From positions 1 through 39,272 of the forward strand of contig JAFZLB010000058.1 in NCBI GenBank assembly GCA_017551665.1: 39,272 bases of DNA. Reading direction: 5' to 3'. Positions 39,051 through 39,272 of this stretch are shown here, one piece after another (within the stretch, counting starts at the first letter, position 1; every line of letters begins with the position of its first letter). A model generated the notes under the pieces. The model was not told the origin of the DNA and ran no database searches. It saw nothing but the letters and a program-made list of their open reading frames with translations. The DNA is from Lachnospiraceae bacterium. GTDB taxonomy: Bacteria; Bacillota; Clostridia; Lachnospirales; Lachnospiraceae. Both the position numbers and the translations under genes were made by a program.

Positions 39051-39272
39051 ATGAAAATAAGAGGAAAACAAATCATCGCGTTGCTGATGACGGCCGCGCT
39101 GACGGCCTGCGGTGGAGGCGGCGGCAACAGCGGAACAAGCGCCTCATCCGCCTCGACGGCGGAAGCCGTGGCGGAGGCTTCGGCATCTACAAAAGACAGC
39201 AGCGCCGCGGACAGCACAAGCGCGGCGGCGGCAAGCACGTCTTCCGCGACGGGCGCGACAAGTGCTTCGTCC
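39051..39272 (+). CDS. Lipoprotein N-terminus, 3'-truncated by window edge
   Basis: 74 codons run open to the end of the window. The start is the ATG at 39051, four bases after GGAGGG (39041-39046); the ATG at 39048 is too close to the RBS. KIRGK and a hydrophobic stretch lead to the lipobox LTAC (Cys20). Then comes a long tether made almost only of Gly, Ser, Ala and Thr. By analogy with the two ABC binding lipoproteins in this window (13804 and 19564) it is likely an ABC solute-binding protein, but the binding domain is outside the window. Confidence 0.7.
   Translation, partial: MKIRGKQIIALLMTAALTACGGGGGNSGTSASSASTAEAVAEASASTKDSSAADSTSAAAASTSSATGATSASS

Noticed and set aside
1..39272. CRISPR array, tRNA, rRNA or intact transposase
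   Set aside because: No repeat-spacer pattern, cloverleaf, rRNA stretch or transposase motif was recognised on either strand.

Overview
The window looks like the chromosome of an anaerobic, Gram-positive Bacillota, most likely a Clostridia/Lachnospiraceae-type organism. The inference rests on several traits: AGGAGG-type ribosome binding sites, lipoproteins with L-x-x-C lipoboxes followed by Gly/Ser/Ala/Thr-rich linkers, a SUF system using SufU as scaffold, an oxygen-sensitive YjjI-type glycyl radical enzyme with its activase, a BmpA/NupABC nucleoside importer, and LytTR-like promoter repeats. No species is claimed. Most of the window is GC-rich with tightly packed operons. The first 4.6 kb is visibly more AT-rich and looks like an accessory segment.

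Layout. 1-2784: a 5'-truncated beta-propeller-like gene, a terminator, then three small secreted-protein genes, each with its own RBS. 2785-4701: a bidirectional terminator and a copy of the pgi 3' end, a short gene-tail remnant, GTAGAC repeats, an AlbA_2/GHKL-type ATP-binding protein, CCGGCG-rich repeats, and a second copy of the same terminator abutting the real pgi. 4702-6779 (-): mtnN-pgi. 6888-9464 (-): an MBOAT O-acyltransferase and a membrane-anchored partner, divergent from a lipoprotein SGNH hydrolase (9542-10909). 10930-13630 (-): adenosine deaminase followed by an ABC-2 type exporter ATPase and permease. 13804-19463 (+): BMP-family nucleoside-binding lipoprotein, NupA/B/C-type transporter, and NudC. 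19564-21800 (+): a polar amino acid ABC importer. 21718-22728 (-): an EamA/DMT transporter overlapping the end of that importer. 22767-26895 (-): sufS-sufU-yjjI-yjjW. 26985-27500 (-): DJ-1/PfpI protein. 27657-28325 (+): YwaF-type membrane protein. 28322-28469: LytTR-like box array and promoter. 28538-30514 (+): HTH-ATPase-STAS-like protein and fructosamine kinase family protein. 30538-33284 (-): divergent HD-GYP-like protein and TrmH-family methyltransferase. 33397-33843 (+): small alarmone-hydrolase-like HD protein. 33826-35295 (-): secreted SGNH hydrolase with repeats. 35543-38918 (+): sufCBD. 39051-end (+): lipoprotein cut by the window edge.

How the parts fit. Adenosine deaminase and the nucleoside importer are divergent neighbours, which suggests nucleoside uptake and salvage. 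The Fe-S genes are split: cysteine desulfurase and scaffold are co-directional with the glycyl radical enzyme and its Fe-S activase, while sufCBD lies about 8.6 kb away on the other strand under its own promoter. The MBOAT pair and the two repeat-bearing SGNH hydrolases suggest acylation and deacylation of a surface glycan. The strongest unexplained signals are the phased LytTR-like array at 28322-28457, the duplicated pgi-end/terminator flanking the AlbA_2 gene, and the repeats around that gene. No tRNA, rRNA, CRISPR array or intact insertion sequence was recognised.
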